The notes beneath the pieces were generated by a model. The model was not told the DNA's origin and made no database searches. It worked only from the letters and a program-made list of their open reading frames with translations. Both the position numbers and the translations under genes were made by a program. From Atherinomorus stipes (lineage: Eukaryota > Chordata > Actinopteri > Atheriniformes > Atherinidae), in the NCBI GenBank assembly GCA_023101725.1, contig JALJCO010001098.1, positions 992,001 to 1,056,000 of the forward strand: a stretch of DNA of 64,000 bases. Direction: 5' to 3'. Positions within the stretch are counted from its first letter, which is position 1. Each line of letters begins with the position of its first letter. This document shows positions 1 to 12,001 of the stretch, piece by piece.

Positions 1-2661
1 TGTCATTTAAGTATAAAAACTAAACAGCCTGATGTTTTATCTTTTACGTCAACATGCAATTACGTCACATCTTGTCTCTACACACAGTGACACGCACACA
101 CAGGCGAGATGCTTTTCCACCAGCACACAGAGAGCACATGTTGGAAATTGTTGTATCAACCTCATGAAAACAGACAAAAATATCTAGTTTTATAAACACC
201 TCAAGGGTGTAAAACACTCCCTTTCTGTGAGGAGCGACTGGAGGAGGAGAAACAGGGGGAGGAGTTCTCCTGCATCGGTATAGTAAGAATATCTTGTCCA
301 TTAGGAAACAAGTAGAGTTGAACAACCAGTCTCCTTGTTTATGTCATTTCTGAGATGTATTACAGCTTAAAATGATGTCTCACATTCAGCTTCCATCTCT
401 TAAAGCCGATAAATCAGTCTGCTAGCTAGCTGCGTATTCCATGCTTCTTTCCTGCGTCTCCTGAAACAACAACACACATGCTGTTGATCTGTGAGGGAGA
501 AGCTAAACAATGAAGAAAATCCCATGAAGATGGTTTAAAACACTGCCGTGACAGTTTGTATCAGTACATATAGCTATTTCATTTATTGCACGTAAAACAT
601 TTCAGGATAGTTTATCTGCTATTTTGCCCTCCCCTGCTTTGAGATTTTAATGTTTTTTTTCTTCAGTTATACCTTAGAAATTGAGTGGATTACAGTTTTT
701 ATCAGTTGTTTTTCTGCAATTCTCACAAGCTTCATATTTGCATAACTATAAGTTCAAACTCAACAACAATTAGTCATTTGTGAACATCAAAGCATCATTT
801 GTCATTTCATTGATCAAATTGCAAATGCTTTTTGACATGTAGCATTTGCTTACATACAGTTCTCTATCATTTCATGACTTTATCATTTGCTTTGGTCCCA
901 CAGTCAAAACTAGATATTCTGACAGCAGAATAGTCCGTCCCCACAAAACTAATAGCCTTCATTTCATTGCTTGAGTCATGACGAGCAAAAGAGAAAATCT
1001 AGTTATGAAAATTTGTCAAGTAGATGTTCTACATACAGTATATTTATAATTCTTTTCCTGGAATGTGTCCTAAATTGAACATTTGGTCACAGCTGATCCT
1101 TTTCATTGATTAGAAGATGGGTGAAGCGTTAGTTGTAACCAATGATGAGACATTTTCCCAGTCATTCTAAATCCCATCAACCCTCAACTGGGAAGCAATA
1201 TGAACCAAGCAAGACATAGTGTGTACCTTTTCTACAATACTGGGGTAAAGAAATGGAAGGCCAGCGTCAAGGAAGATGGGATGAGGATATGTGGGGAGGA
1301 AGGAGAAGAGGAAGATGAGGCCATGTACATATGGGCAGACTCCAGATGAATTAGGGCTACACTTGTGGACCATGTTCAGAGATCCACTGTGAATTCACAA
1401 ATCCAAACATTTCTTTGGGAAAACAAGTTAGTAAAGTATTGTGCAGTTATCCAAAAACTTGTAATGTACAGAAATACATGCAGTCGTATTTCATGCGTAC
1501 TGTGCATTACTGAAATTTTACTCTGCAGGTTTGCAAGACAACCCAGAGAAGGTGATAGTATGTTCAGTCACATCCAGGTCAGTAAAATGTATGTGTATGA
1601 GGCAGGACAAATGAAGGGCCTGGGCAGGGTTTGATCTCCTGACTTCCAGGTGAGAGTCAAACAAACTAACCACCAAAGGGGAATACCTGTGGTCAAGCAG
1701 CCAGGGAAAGATGATCTGCTGGAGGCAGAGAGACAGGACATCAACTGTCACATACTGTTACAGCAGTATATTGTTTACAATGATCCACAACTCTACCAAA
1801 GGGTTTATACTTGAATTTTGTTCTAAAGAAGTGACTGAAGTGTTTGTTTTGTTCTGCAGTTTGTACTATTTGTGTTGAGAAACACATTAACTGTTGTGCA
1901 AATATGAATTCTGTTGTGAGAATTTCACCAAAGCAACTGAGAAAAACTGTAAGCAAACAATATTCATTGCAGTCTACAGCAACATCCATTATTTGCTTCC
2001 GTCTTTAACATGCAGAATAATACCTTCAGGTTAGATTAACTCTGTCCTAGTAACTGGATTTCAAGACGCTAGTGAAGCAGATTTGAAGTGATCTTTTAAA
2101 AAGCCAGAAAAAAATGAAAAAACACATTAATTAAATATTTGACTCCTCGTGATTTAATCCCAGTAATGCAGCTGAAGTGCCAGCAGTGAGTTGTTTTATA
2201 ACAGTGTCACAGTAGCGGTATGGTAGCAGTGTATTTAACAAATCATCAAATGGACACATTTTTATCTTTAATTAAACTGCAGATCAGACCATGAATAAAC
2301 ACAGCCAGTGTCTGATGGGTTTGTTTCAGTTAACCTGACTATATACAATAGAAATATCTCACTCAGGATAAAGCTAAACAGATCACCAGATTCCTTAGTA
2401 AGACTACATAATGCAGAAAAGATATATCATTTGATTACTTCATCCCTAAGATTAAACAAAAATGACTTCGACATTGATCTTCAGCATGAATGAATGAAAA
2501 TATTGTAATTATATTACATTTCTTAAGAAAAGCAAAAAGGAAAAAACCAGATCACAAATGAAAAGCCAGAAAGACAGACCCAAATACAGACAGTTAAGCT
2601 CCAATTTCTTTTTTTTTTAATTTCATGTTTTGGCTTTCTGTTTTCAGATAATATTACATTT
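1..2661. other. non-coding flank, no gene recognised
   Basis: I see no convincing exon here on either strand. The open frames are short, lack paired splice sites and resemble no family I know. I looked specifically for the missing leader and alpha1 exons of the downstream class I gene and found none. Around 1555-1690, read on the minus strand, there is a weak tRNA-like segment with an A-box-like stretch and a degenerate B box that could be an old tRNA-derived SINE; this is only a low-confidence impression. Confidence 0.55.
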
Positions 2662-2833
2662 TGCGGGGTGGTGATTAGCTCAGTTGGTTGAGCAGCCTCC
2701 CCATGAACAGAGGCTACAGTTCCTCAGCGCAGTCGGCCCCGGTTCGATTCCCGGTCCAGGTCCCTTTGCTGCATGTCGCTCCCCACTCTGTCTGCCCCTT
2801 TCCTGTCGCTATACTGTCATATAAAGGCCACTA
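2662..2833 (+). repeat. tRNA-derived SINE-like repeat
   Basis: The segment starts with a pol III A box (TTAGCTCAGTTGG, about 2675-2687) followed by an exact B box (GGTTCGATTCC, 2741-2751), the internal promoter layout of a tRNA. The spacing and the long, badly paired variable part do not fit a working tRNA, and the downstream tail (CATGTCGCTCCCCACTC, then TTTCCTGTC) is the kind found in abundant fish SINEs. It ends right at the foldback element that starts at 2836. It is best read as a SINE, not a tRNA gene. Confidence 0.65.
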
Positions 2834-2835
2834 GT

Positions 2836-5468
2836 ATGGAGGACCAGAAGAGTCACTGAAAAAGCAATCCAGCATTTTGAAGATGATTAATTAATTGTGA
2901 AATAAAAATATAAAATTTCAAATAGGATTTCAAATCAAACAATTAATTTGTACAATAAGAAATCAAATTTCAAAAGCATTTTGTAAATTCACATTTTAAA
3001 TTGAAATATAAAAGATTATTTGCATATTGTATTCATTAATTCATTATTAAATTCTGTCATTTGAAAAAGGACTTTTAAATTAAATTTTAAAAAGACATTT
3101 AAAACCTGTTTTAAAAAACATTTTAAAATTCTATTTTGAAAAGGATTTTAAAAACTTTTATGAAATAGCATCTTCAAATTCTTTTCATTTTCTCTTTTAA
3201 GGAGGGACCAGGAGAGTCACTAAAAAAGCAATACAGCATTTTGATGATGAGTTATTGATTGTAAAATAAAGATATACATTTTAAATTTAGGATTTTAAAT
3301 TAAACAATTCAATTATACAATAAGAAATCAAATTTCAAATGCATTTTTGTAAATTCACATTTTAAATTGAAATATAAAAGATTATTTGCATATTGTATTC
3401 ATTAATTCATTATTAAATTCTGTTATTTGAAAAAGCATTTTCAAATTATATTTGAAAAAGAATTTTAAAATCTTTTTTGAAAAGCCTTTTAAAATTCTGT
3501 TTTGAAAAGAATTTTTAAATCTTTTTTTAAAAAAGAGTCTTCACATTCTTTTCATTTTCTTTTTCCCCTCTCATTTTCAAATCCTTTTTGCAATCGCATT
3601 TCCTTAATCGTTTTCCCTCTCCATTTAGCGATTGCGTGACCCTTCTGGGCCCTGTGCAGAGTGAAAAGCAAAATAGAGCAATCCTCGCGCTCATCGAATG
3701 TAACCTGCTCTCTCATTGGTTGGACGGCCACACTTGCATCACGACAACTTGGCGGCCTGTGCTCGCGCCAATATTGCTCCTGGAGCGTTGCCGCAGTCCC
3801 CTGCAGACACGGGGCACAGTGAGGTTACATACGTGTAATACAGCATACTGTTTTTCCAAGATGTCTAACCCCGGCTTTACACCTGGTCCGTGACGTGAGC
3901 GCAGCGCACCGGATCGCGCCCATGTAATCAATGGTGTGAAACATATTGCTCACGCTGCGGCGCGTGAGCGGTCCGTCGTCGCTCCGGCATGCCGTGCCGC
4001 TGCGCTACAGATATGCGCCAGCTCTATTTTTGACGCTCCACGCACCGACACCGCGTCAATATCAGTAGTTCAGATCGAACCAGACAGGAAGTCAGACACA
4101 GGTTCAGTGTAAAATATCCGGTAACTTCCTAAACAAAAGCCACCGTGCAGCTTTTAAACTGCTGAACTACCTGAACATGAACATCTCCGTGTCCACGAGG
4201 TTACAGTGAAATAAGAAACTATGACGCATGAACATGTGGACAAAATTAACCATTTGGATGAGAATCACAGGCGATCTAGCAGCCCTCTCGTGATTTCGTG
4301 ATGTCACCAATCAACAACAGCTGGTGCACTCGCGCGTGCGCTGCGCGGCCGCACAGTGAACGGTGTAAATGCTCGCGCCGAGGAAGTCGCAGCAAAGCCG
4401 CTGCGCTGCGCTCACGTCACGGACCAGGTGTAAAGCCGGGGTTAGACATCTTGGAAAAACAGTATGCTGTATTACACGTATGTAACCTCACTGTGCCCCG
4501 TGTCTGCAGGGGACTGCGGCAACGCTCCAGGAGCAATATTGGCGCGAGCACAGGCCGCCAAGTTGTCGTGATGCAAGTGTGGCCGTCCAACCAATGAGAG
4601 AGCAGGTTACATTCGATGAGCGCGAGGATTGCTCTATTTTGCTTTTCACTCTGCACAGGGCCCAGAAGGGTCACGCAATCGCTAAATGGAGAGGGAAAAC
4701 GATTAAGGAAATGCGATTGCAAAAGGATTTGAAAATGAGAGGGGAAAAAGAAAATGAAAAGAATGTGAAGACTCTTTTTTAAAAAAAGATTTAAAAATTC
4801 TTTTCAAAACAGAATTTTAAAAGGCTTTTCAAAAAAGATTTTAAAATTCTTTTTAAAATATAATTTGAAAATGCTTTTTCAAATAACAGAATTTAATAAT
4901 GAATTAATGAATACAATATGCAAATAATCTTTTATATTTCAATTTAAAATGTGAATTTACAAAAATGCATTTGAAATTTGATTTCTTATTGTATAATTGA
5001 ATTGTTTAATTTGAAATCCTATTTCAAAATGTATATCTTTATTTTACAATCAATAACTCATCATCAAAATGCTGTATTGCTTTTTAGTGACTCTCCTGGT
5101 CCCTCCGTAAAGAAAATGAAAGAATTTGAAGATGCTATTTCATAAAAGTTTTTAAAATCCTTTTCAAAAATAGAATTTTAAAATGTTTTTTAAAACAGGT
5201 TTTAAATGTCTTTTTAAAATTTAATTTAAAAGTCCTTTTTCAAATGACAGAATTTAATAATGAATTAATGAATACAATATGCAAATAATCTTTTATATTT
5301 CAATTTAAAATGTGAAATTACAAAATGCTTTTGAAATTTGATTTCTTATTGTACAAATTAATTGTTTGATTTGAAATCTATTTGAAATTTTATATTTTTA
5401 TTTCACAATCAATTAATCATCTTCAAAATGCTGGATTGCTTTTTCAGTGACTCTTCTGGTCCTCCATA
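2836..5468. mobile_element. foldback DNA element with about 1.07 kb inverted arms
   Basis: The left arm (about 2836-3906) and right arm (about 4405-5467) are near-identical reverse complements around a roughly 500-base GC-rich loop. Both tips read ATGGAGGACCAG towards the inside. CACTAGT flanks both ends (2829-2835 and 5469-5475), consistent with a target-site duplication apart from one extra base on the right. Each arm also holds two tandem copies of an AT-rich unit of about 360 bp (2836-3190 and 3200-3560 on the left), followed by a GC-rich inner part of about 350 bp. Nothing in it looks like a transposase, so it is presumably mobilised in trans. The superfamily is not clear to me; the near identity of the arms suggests a young insertion or recent homogenisation. 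Confidence 0.8.
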
Positions 5469-6438
5469 CACTAGTGCCCAAAAAACTCCTTTAAAAAAAA
5501 ATTTACATTTTGGTTAATTTACAGATTTATAGACACAAATTTTATTAACTTAACTAATTAGAGGCAAAATAACTTTAGTCTTATTTGAACTGATGGCAAT
5601 TTGGTAAATATTTCATTGGCTAAAATTCATTAGTGGGAAAATTTAATATCACTGAAGCATGTCTGCATCATAATAAACATTTTAGTGCTGAGATAATCAC
5701 AGAATCACATATTAAATCTGACCGCAGACTGTATCCAGTCTCTGTCATGGTTCTGATAAACTTTGGTTTATTCTGATCTGATTTGATATCACTGTTGAAT
5801 AAAACTTCCTGCTAAAACTCTCTTTCAGGAGAAGCTACTAAAAAATAAAACCTCAGGACAGCCTAATAGGATGGAGATGTTTTACTACTGGTCAGCAGTT
5901 TGCAGAGTTTCAGTGAATGTAATGTTATAATCCATTACCAGGTTTAATTATGCTGATCAGGTCTCTAGAAGAATGTTTTTCTCTTGTTGTTCACACAAGT
6001 TACCGACCTTCAGCAGTATAAATTGTGGAGTCAGTGAGTTTCTTCTCCATTAAAGTCTTACTGGAACTGTCTTCGGTTCTTACTTCTGTGTTTTCAGCAG
6101 CATCACTGCTTCAACCATCTTTCATGTTTTGCCAAGACTAATGATTGACAGGTGATGTTACTTAGCATCAGCCAGAGTGGATCAAAAATCTGGGCGACCT
6201 GGAATTGTTTCAATAAATCGAACTGAATACTAAATATACATGATGAATATACAAGCTGCCATCAGTATTTTATTCAAATATTTAACATGATTATTACATT
6301 TTACATAATACTATCTTTATTTTTATTTTTTTCCCCACTTACCCCCTGGTGTGTCTTTCAAGCACCACCATTTAACAAACAATGCTCAGTCATGGCCCTC
6401 TCTCTCTGTCTCTCTCTTTCTGTCTCTGTCTCTCTCAG
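5469..6438 (+). other. region upstream of the class I alpha2 exon
   Basis: This stretch should hold the end of intron 2, and perhaps alpha1, of the class I gene, but I see no exon of about 260 bp open in a class I frame. A TATA-like TATAAATT lies near 6018 but no leader follows. A pyrimidine-rich tract of repeated TCTCTCTG-type units (about 6397-6436) leads into the CAG acceptor of the alpha2 exon. Confidence 0.5.
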
Positions 6439-9400
6439 GTACCCACATTTTCCAGAACATGTATGGCTGTGAATGGGATGACCAGACTAATCGGGTTACT
6501 GGATATCTACAGTATGGCTATGATGGAGAAGACTTCGTAACATGGAACACAGAGACAAACACATTCATTGCTCCAAAGCAACAAGCTGAAATAACCAAAA
6601 ACAAGTGGAACAATGACAGAGCTAAATTGGAATACGAAAAGAACTACCAAGAGCAGATTTGTCCTGACTGGCTGAGGAAGTATGTGGGCTACGGGCGAAG
6701 CACTTTGATGAGAACAGGTAGAACCATGTGATATGATGTATTTTCATTATGGAAATATTGATCATTTGTTAGCTTGGTCTGCACTAATACATAGTAACAA
6801 AGCTATTAGAATAACATTTAGAGTCCCAGTCTGCATGAAACTGATGTAAGCTATTTGAAAGAGTGGGGGAAAACATTTTAACCCTTTATTGTTGTTTTCC
6901 ACTGTTGTTTCATTTCTTTGTCCTCCACTATCACACTTTTAACACCTTTTTCACCTTTGACACAGTTTAGCTTGTGTTAATTTGTCTTTTGTGTTACTGA
7001 GGGACTTAAAGTAATTTACCATGCACATAAGCATACATGATGATAAACCATCAATGAAAAGAAAAAAAAAGATGAACTTATTTTTTTTTAAATCTCTATT
7101 CAGACCTTCCCACAGTGGCTTTCCTCCAGAAGACTCCGTCCTCTCCAGTCAGCTGCCACGCTACAGGTTTCTACCCCAGCGGCGCTGAACTCCTCTGGAG
7201 GAAAGATGGAGTGGAGATTCATGAGGGTGTGGTCAAAGGAGAGATCCTCCCCAACAATGATGGAACCTTCCAGATGAGCGCTGACATGGATCTTTCATCT
7301 GTTGGAAATTCTGACTGGGCGAAGTATGAATGTGTGTTTCAGCTTGCTGGAGCAAAAGATGTTGTCCACCCACTGGGAACAATCAAGACCAATTACTGTA
7401 AGTCAGAAGTTATGAAATTGGAAAACAAAATAAATGCAGTAATGTGAAATGATCGCCTGATAGTTTTAAAACAGTTAAGGCAGATCACTATATTTTTTAT
7501 GTTGCTGTTTATTTGTCTTTGATTAATATCAACCATACCATCAATAATTCTAATTTTAATCAAGCTAATTTGATATTAATTGAATAACTTTAAAAGACAA
7601 CTCTACAGTATCAGCTTTTTAATTAAAAAAATAATTCTACTGTTATTTTATAAATCAGCCCGAATCAAGTTTATCAGCAAACTATGCAGACATCCAGTAA
7701 TGTAAATGTGATTATCAGAAGGTCCCATGGTGCTTGTGTGAAGTGTAAGATTTTGAAGACACAAACAACTCCATTAAAGGTGTTATAGAAGATGTTTCTT
7801 TCAACAATTTTTGCAGTATTCTGTAAAATTGGGTTCACTACCTCATACACTATGATTGATTAAAAGCTTTAAATGTATAAATATGATTATACATTAGCTA
7901 TGAAGGTAATGGGGCTGAAAAAATATCTGCCAATCGTCTCTGCATTCCTTAACTTTTTCATTTGTCTATTGGCCCATTTAATCACTTTTACTACTGTAAT
8001 AAGAACAGGTAATGGGCGAGACTGATCAATGAGAGTGATTGATTGGTGAGAGTAATACTGCGACCTGGAAGCTGCACACACTCGTCTGACGTTTAAAGCA
8101 GGTAGCTAACAGCATTCTGCTAGCAGTTAGCGTTCAGACAACGACATTTTGTTTACTTGCGTTTGTGACATGATGGAGAATCTGTAGCTGCCGTCTGCTA
8201 AACACGTAGTGGCTCATGCACGTTATTCTGTGGCTGGAGGAGGGAGCTGTGAGTGTAGCAGGTTGGTCTTGCGCATGTGCATTATTCAAAAGTTTGCTAA
8301 AAGTCTGCTTTCTGAAATGCCGAAACATCTTCTACAACGCCTTTAAGAAAAAAATAAAACTAAACAAACTCACATTTACAGCCGCAGAAATGAAAATTAA
8401 CATGGAAAAACTACTTTAACCATAAATAGGCTTCAGTATCAGTATTTGTGATTGCTATCTGGTCACCACACAGATGTTGATTTAATGATCAGATTGTTTT
8501 GGTGGTTTGGTTTTTTTTTTACAGCAAATTCCAAATTGTGGATCATTGCTGTCGTCTGTGTTGTGGTTGCTGTTGCTGCTGTGGTTGGATTCCTTCTTTA
8601 CAAGAAAAAGAACGGTGAGAGACTAATGTATCTTTTTCTTTTGCAGTATTTTGACTTCAGACCTCATGTTAAATTGAGAATTTGGGCATGGGGGGGGGGA
8701 GTACAAGAAACAGAGAAATTAAACCATCAGAACAGTGAAATCAGTTCTAACTATTAAGCACTCAAAGGCTCACAGTAACTTTCAATGTGAATCTCAGTTA
8801 ATGTTACAGCGAAGTTACGGGTAATGTTTTTTGAATTTTAACAGTCTGAATAACGTTGATTTTTCTCTTTTATTTCAGCCACTTGTAACCAGTCCTGTAA
8901 GTAATACATTTCTTTTCTGTATCCTCCAATCTCTATGATGATGACTTAAAGTCAAGATAAAAATCCTCATACAGTTGCTGTTTCTTAAATAGTCAAAACA
9001 AATTTTTTAAAAATGAAGAAATTAACACTTGTCAAATTTTCACATCTGATGGTTATATAACTCCACTATAAACCTTCAAAAAGACTATAATATCAGGGTA
9101 CATAAACACTAAACCATATTAACACAAATGTTAAGTTTCTATGCAAATCATTGCATGTCCCATTTATAAGTTTCTTCAGATTTGATTGATCACCTCAAAC
9201 ATTTTTTTTCTATTTTGTATAATCTTTTATATTGAATGGGGGATAAACTAAACATCTTGTTTTGCATGTTTAGCTAACAGGCACTGCAAGGTGATAATAA
9301 TGACGTAAAGAAAAGGTCAAAGTAAATGTGTTTGAACTGTAATTGTTTGAATAAATTTTATTTTCTTTATTTCAGCCAAGCTCAGCCAGTCCTGTAAGTA

Positions 9401-12001
9401 TTTCTTTTTTTCTAATCTCTACTAACTTGCTTGATATTTCTGTTCTTTGCTAAATTATATTTTTAGAATTATTCACTGTACGAAAAGTCAGATTTCCGTC
9501 CCCATAAACGCCCGGAAATTAACCTGATTTTCGGCAGTTCCCGACAGTTTTACACCCTGCAAACGCGACATTCATCTATAACCATTCTGTCCAGTCCACC
9601 TAACAGACAGCGGTGGGGTTGCCCGGTTTGCCTCTAATTTCCTAGAGCATCGCACAAAGCTCTGATAATTCTTGGCTGTGCGAGGACAGAGGATGTCGGA
9701 CTCAGAAACTATGGAGCTAGGATAGAAACTAATGTTTTGTGTCTTGTAACTGCAGATTTGTGACTTGTAGTCTATTTTCTCACATACAAATCAGAATACG
9801 CACAATCAAAACAGAACACACAAACAAAACCGAGGATACACACACACAAAAATACACACACACAAATCAGAATACACACACACAAAACAGAGTACGCATA
9901 CGTGTGTTCTGTCTTGTGTGTGCATATTTTGATTTGTATGTGACAAAATAGACTACAAGTCACAAATTTGCAGTTACAAGACACAAAACATTAGTTTAGT
10001 GACAAAACACTAGTTCCATAAGAAACCTCATCGATGGGTCTTCCTTGTCAGACACGAGGTCTATGGTGATGCTGCGCCACATGTCCACCTGTCACCCAGT
10101 GCACGCTGTGTCTTACCTCCAGCAGCTGTATAAACAATAAATAAAGAGGATCAGTACTGATCTACTAATGCTGCCTACTGACTCATCACATCTATTTGTA
10201 CACCTGAACATTGTTGCAGTGACGGATCTACATTAAATCTTACCCTCTCTCTTCTCGATCGACTTCAAGCCGAAGTTTTCACAACCGTGGCCTGTAATGA
10301 TCCATCTGGCTGCTGATTGCTTCTCTTCATGTTGTCTATGTGCATTTGACCCACGTGGGGGTTTCATGACGTAGGAAAATTCAGGAAAGATGGCAGCTAA
10401 ACACAAGAGGACCATGGCAGATATGGCGTTTTTGTTAGAAACTGAAAAAGTTTCTAAATATTATTTAGTATTTCCACGGTCAAAAGGTTCTAAGAAAAAG
10501 AAAGGACAATCTGTCTTCCTCTGATCTATTATGTTCTGTGCCTTTCATTAATTTTATTGGACATTATAGTACAGTGGGTTAAGCAAATGCTTGCTATGCA
10601 GAAGTTTTTTGGTTCAAAAACTTCAACACCAGGTGTTGTGCTGAACAACACACCCCGGCCTGCATACGTTCTGTTGTCTGGTCTGCCTCGGTCTTGTTAT
10701 ATCATTTTAAATATTCCAGACTTTGGCCCCAAAAGTTTTTACATTTTAGTTTAATACCCCTCATTGAAAGGTTACATTGATATAAATATTAAAAAAAGAC
10801 TGTAGGACCAGAGTATATAAATATTAAACAATGTTAACACAAATGTTTCTATTTTTTTAAAGTATATATTCTATGACAGAATAATTTCTATCAAAACTTT
10901 TTTCTTCAGTCTCAGATAACATCAGTTTTTGCCATCAGTGTGAAAATTCGTTCTTTCTAATACATTTATTTTCCTTTCAAAGTTCCTTTCCCCTTTCAGA
11001 TTTTTCTATTTCATTGAATTTAATAAAAACGCGAAAATAATTCCATAAATGGTCCTCTTAAACGGTTCTATTATTTTTCTATTTTGTGTAATCTTTTATA
11101 TTCAATTTGTAAAAAGATTTTTTTTAAAAGAAACTAAATTCCCTGTACTGCCAAATAAGATTCAACTAACAAGCACTACAAGGTGTGAATGGTGTTTGTT
11201 TTAAGGAAAAGGTTAAAGGAAATGTTTTTGAACTGTAACAACCAAATGAAGCTGGTTTTTTTGTTGTTGTTTTTTCAGCCAATGGCAGCCAGTCCTGTAA
11301 GTATTACATTTCTTTTCTGTTTCCTCTGATCTTAAATGAATTGCCAAATATCTATTTTGTTTGGGTTTTTTTTGCTAAATATTTTCAGAATTAATTTTTC
11401 TAGATGTTGGCTTAAGATGCAACTCAGAGCAGTATGTGTATGTGGACTAACTGTTTGACTTTACAGCTGATGGCAGCAATGAGGAAATGCTGAAAAAGGT
11501 CCAAACGACAAACCCTGGACAAAGTGAGTTGCTTCATTTGTTGAGCAAATCAGTTTGAAATAATACAAAACTACACAGTAGCTCATTTTATTAACTGAAA
11601 TGCTTCTGTGACACACTGTAACATTTAAATCGATTTTACCCCAAATTGTTTTTTCATCACAAGTAAAAATTTAAAAAATGGACAAATGCTTTTGGATTTT
11701 TTTTTTTGCATCTACTGGTCATGTTAACTAGAATCTAGTTAGACATAACTAGATTCTAGTCTAGAAACTAGAAGACATATAAGGGTTTATAAATACAGTA
11801 TTAAACCATACTAACAGAAATGTTTATTTTAAAAAAATTTCTTGGCACAAACCTAAATGTCCCAATTTTTGTTGTTGCTGTTGTTTGGTTTTAATGACAT
11901 TATAAATAAGTTGTTTCGTTGGATAGAAAAATCCGGAGACATTTGTATGATTTTTTTTCTAATTTGTGAAATCTTCCATTTTTTTTGTCTCCTCAGATTA
12001 A
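6439..12001 (+). CDS. MHC class I heavy chain, classical U-lineage-like, 5' end not found
   Basis: It encodes the peptide-presenting heavy chain that pairs with beta2-microglobulin. Exons, all in phase: alpha2 6439-6717, alpha3 7104-7397, transmembrane 8525-8614, then cytoplasmic 8879-8896, 9376-9393, 11279-11296, 11467-11523 and 11997-12001, which ends with TAA at 11999. Alpha2 has the disulphide cysteines (YGCEWD, EQICPDWL) and the peptide-end anchor pattern of classical molecules (TKNKW, NY, KYV). Alpha3 has the Ig-fold cysteines (VSCHATGFYP, YECVF). The membrane exon has about 22 hydrophobic residues followed by YKKKN. No leader or alpha1 exon is visible in the 6.4 kb upstream. The gene may therefore be a 5'-truncated fragment, or have a very long intron reaching outside the window. 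The exons seen show no stop or frameshift. A likely poly(A) signal is at 13155. Confidence 0.88.
7774..8346. mobile_element. TTAA-flanked MITE in class I intron (alpha3 to TM)
   Basis: Both ends carry TTAA, and about 25 bp inverted repeats begin TTAAAGGTGTT on the left and, read from the right end, TTAAAGGCGTT. The inside has no transposase. TTAA targets with an AGG-type tip are seen in Kolobok and piggyBac-like families; I cannot decide between them. It lies between the alpha3 and transmembrane exons and leaves the splice sites intact. Confidence 0.7.
9394..11278 (+). repeat. class I intron with inserted, unclassified repeat DNA
   Basis: This is the intron between the second and third 18-bp cytoplasmic exons. 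From about 9480 to 10520 the base composition is richer in GC and CpG than in the neighbouring introns, which suggests an inserted element. I cannot define its ends and recognise no protein in it. A separate hairpin element lies inside it (9729-9994). Confidence 0.4.
9729..9994. mobile_element. palindromic MITE of about 265 bp
   Basis: The first and last approximately 65 bases are near-perfect reverse complements, starting CTAATGTTTTGTG and ending CACAAAACATTAG. Between them lies a CA-rich core of CACACAAA-type repeats. The structure would fold as one long hairpin. No coding capacity. Confidence 0.7.

Noticed and set aside
2662..2760. Possible tRNA gene
   Set aside because: A and B boxes are present but the fold and spacing do not suit a tRNA, and a typical SINE tail follows.
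3588..4722. Two identical 101-residue open frames, one per strand
   Set aside because: They are the same sequence read in the two arms of the palindrome, with no known domain, so not a gene pair.
7887..8419. Short open frames on both strands between the class I alpha3 and TM exons
   Set aside because: They lie in or beside a MITE in the intron and match no protein.
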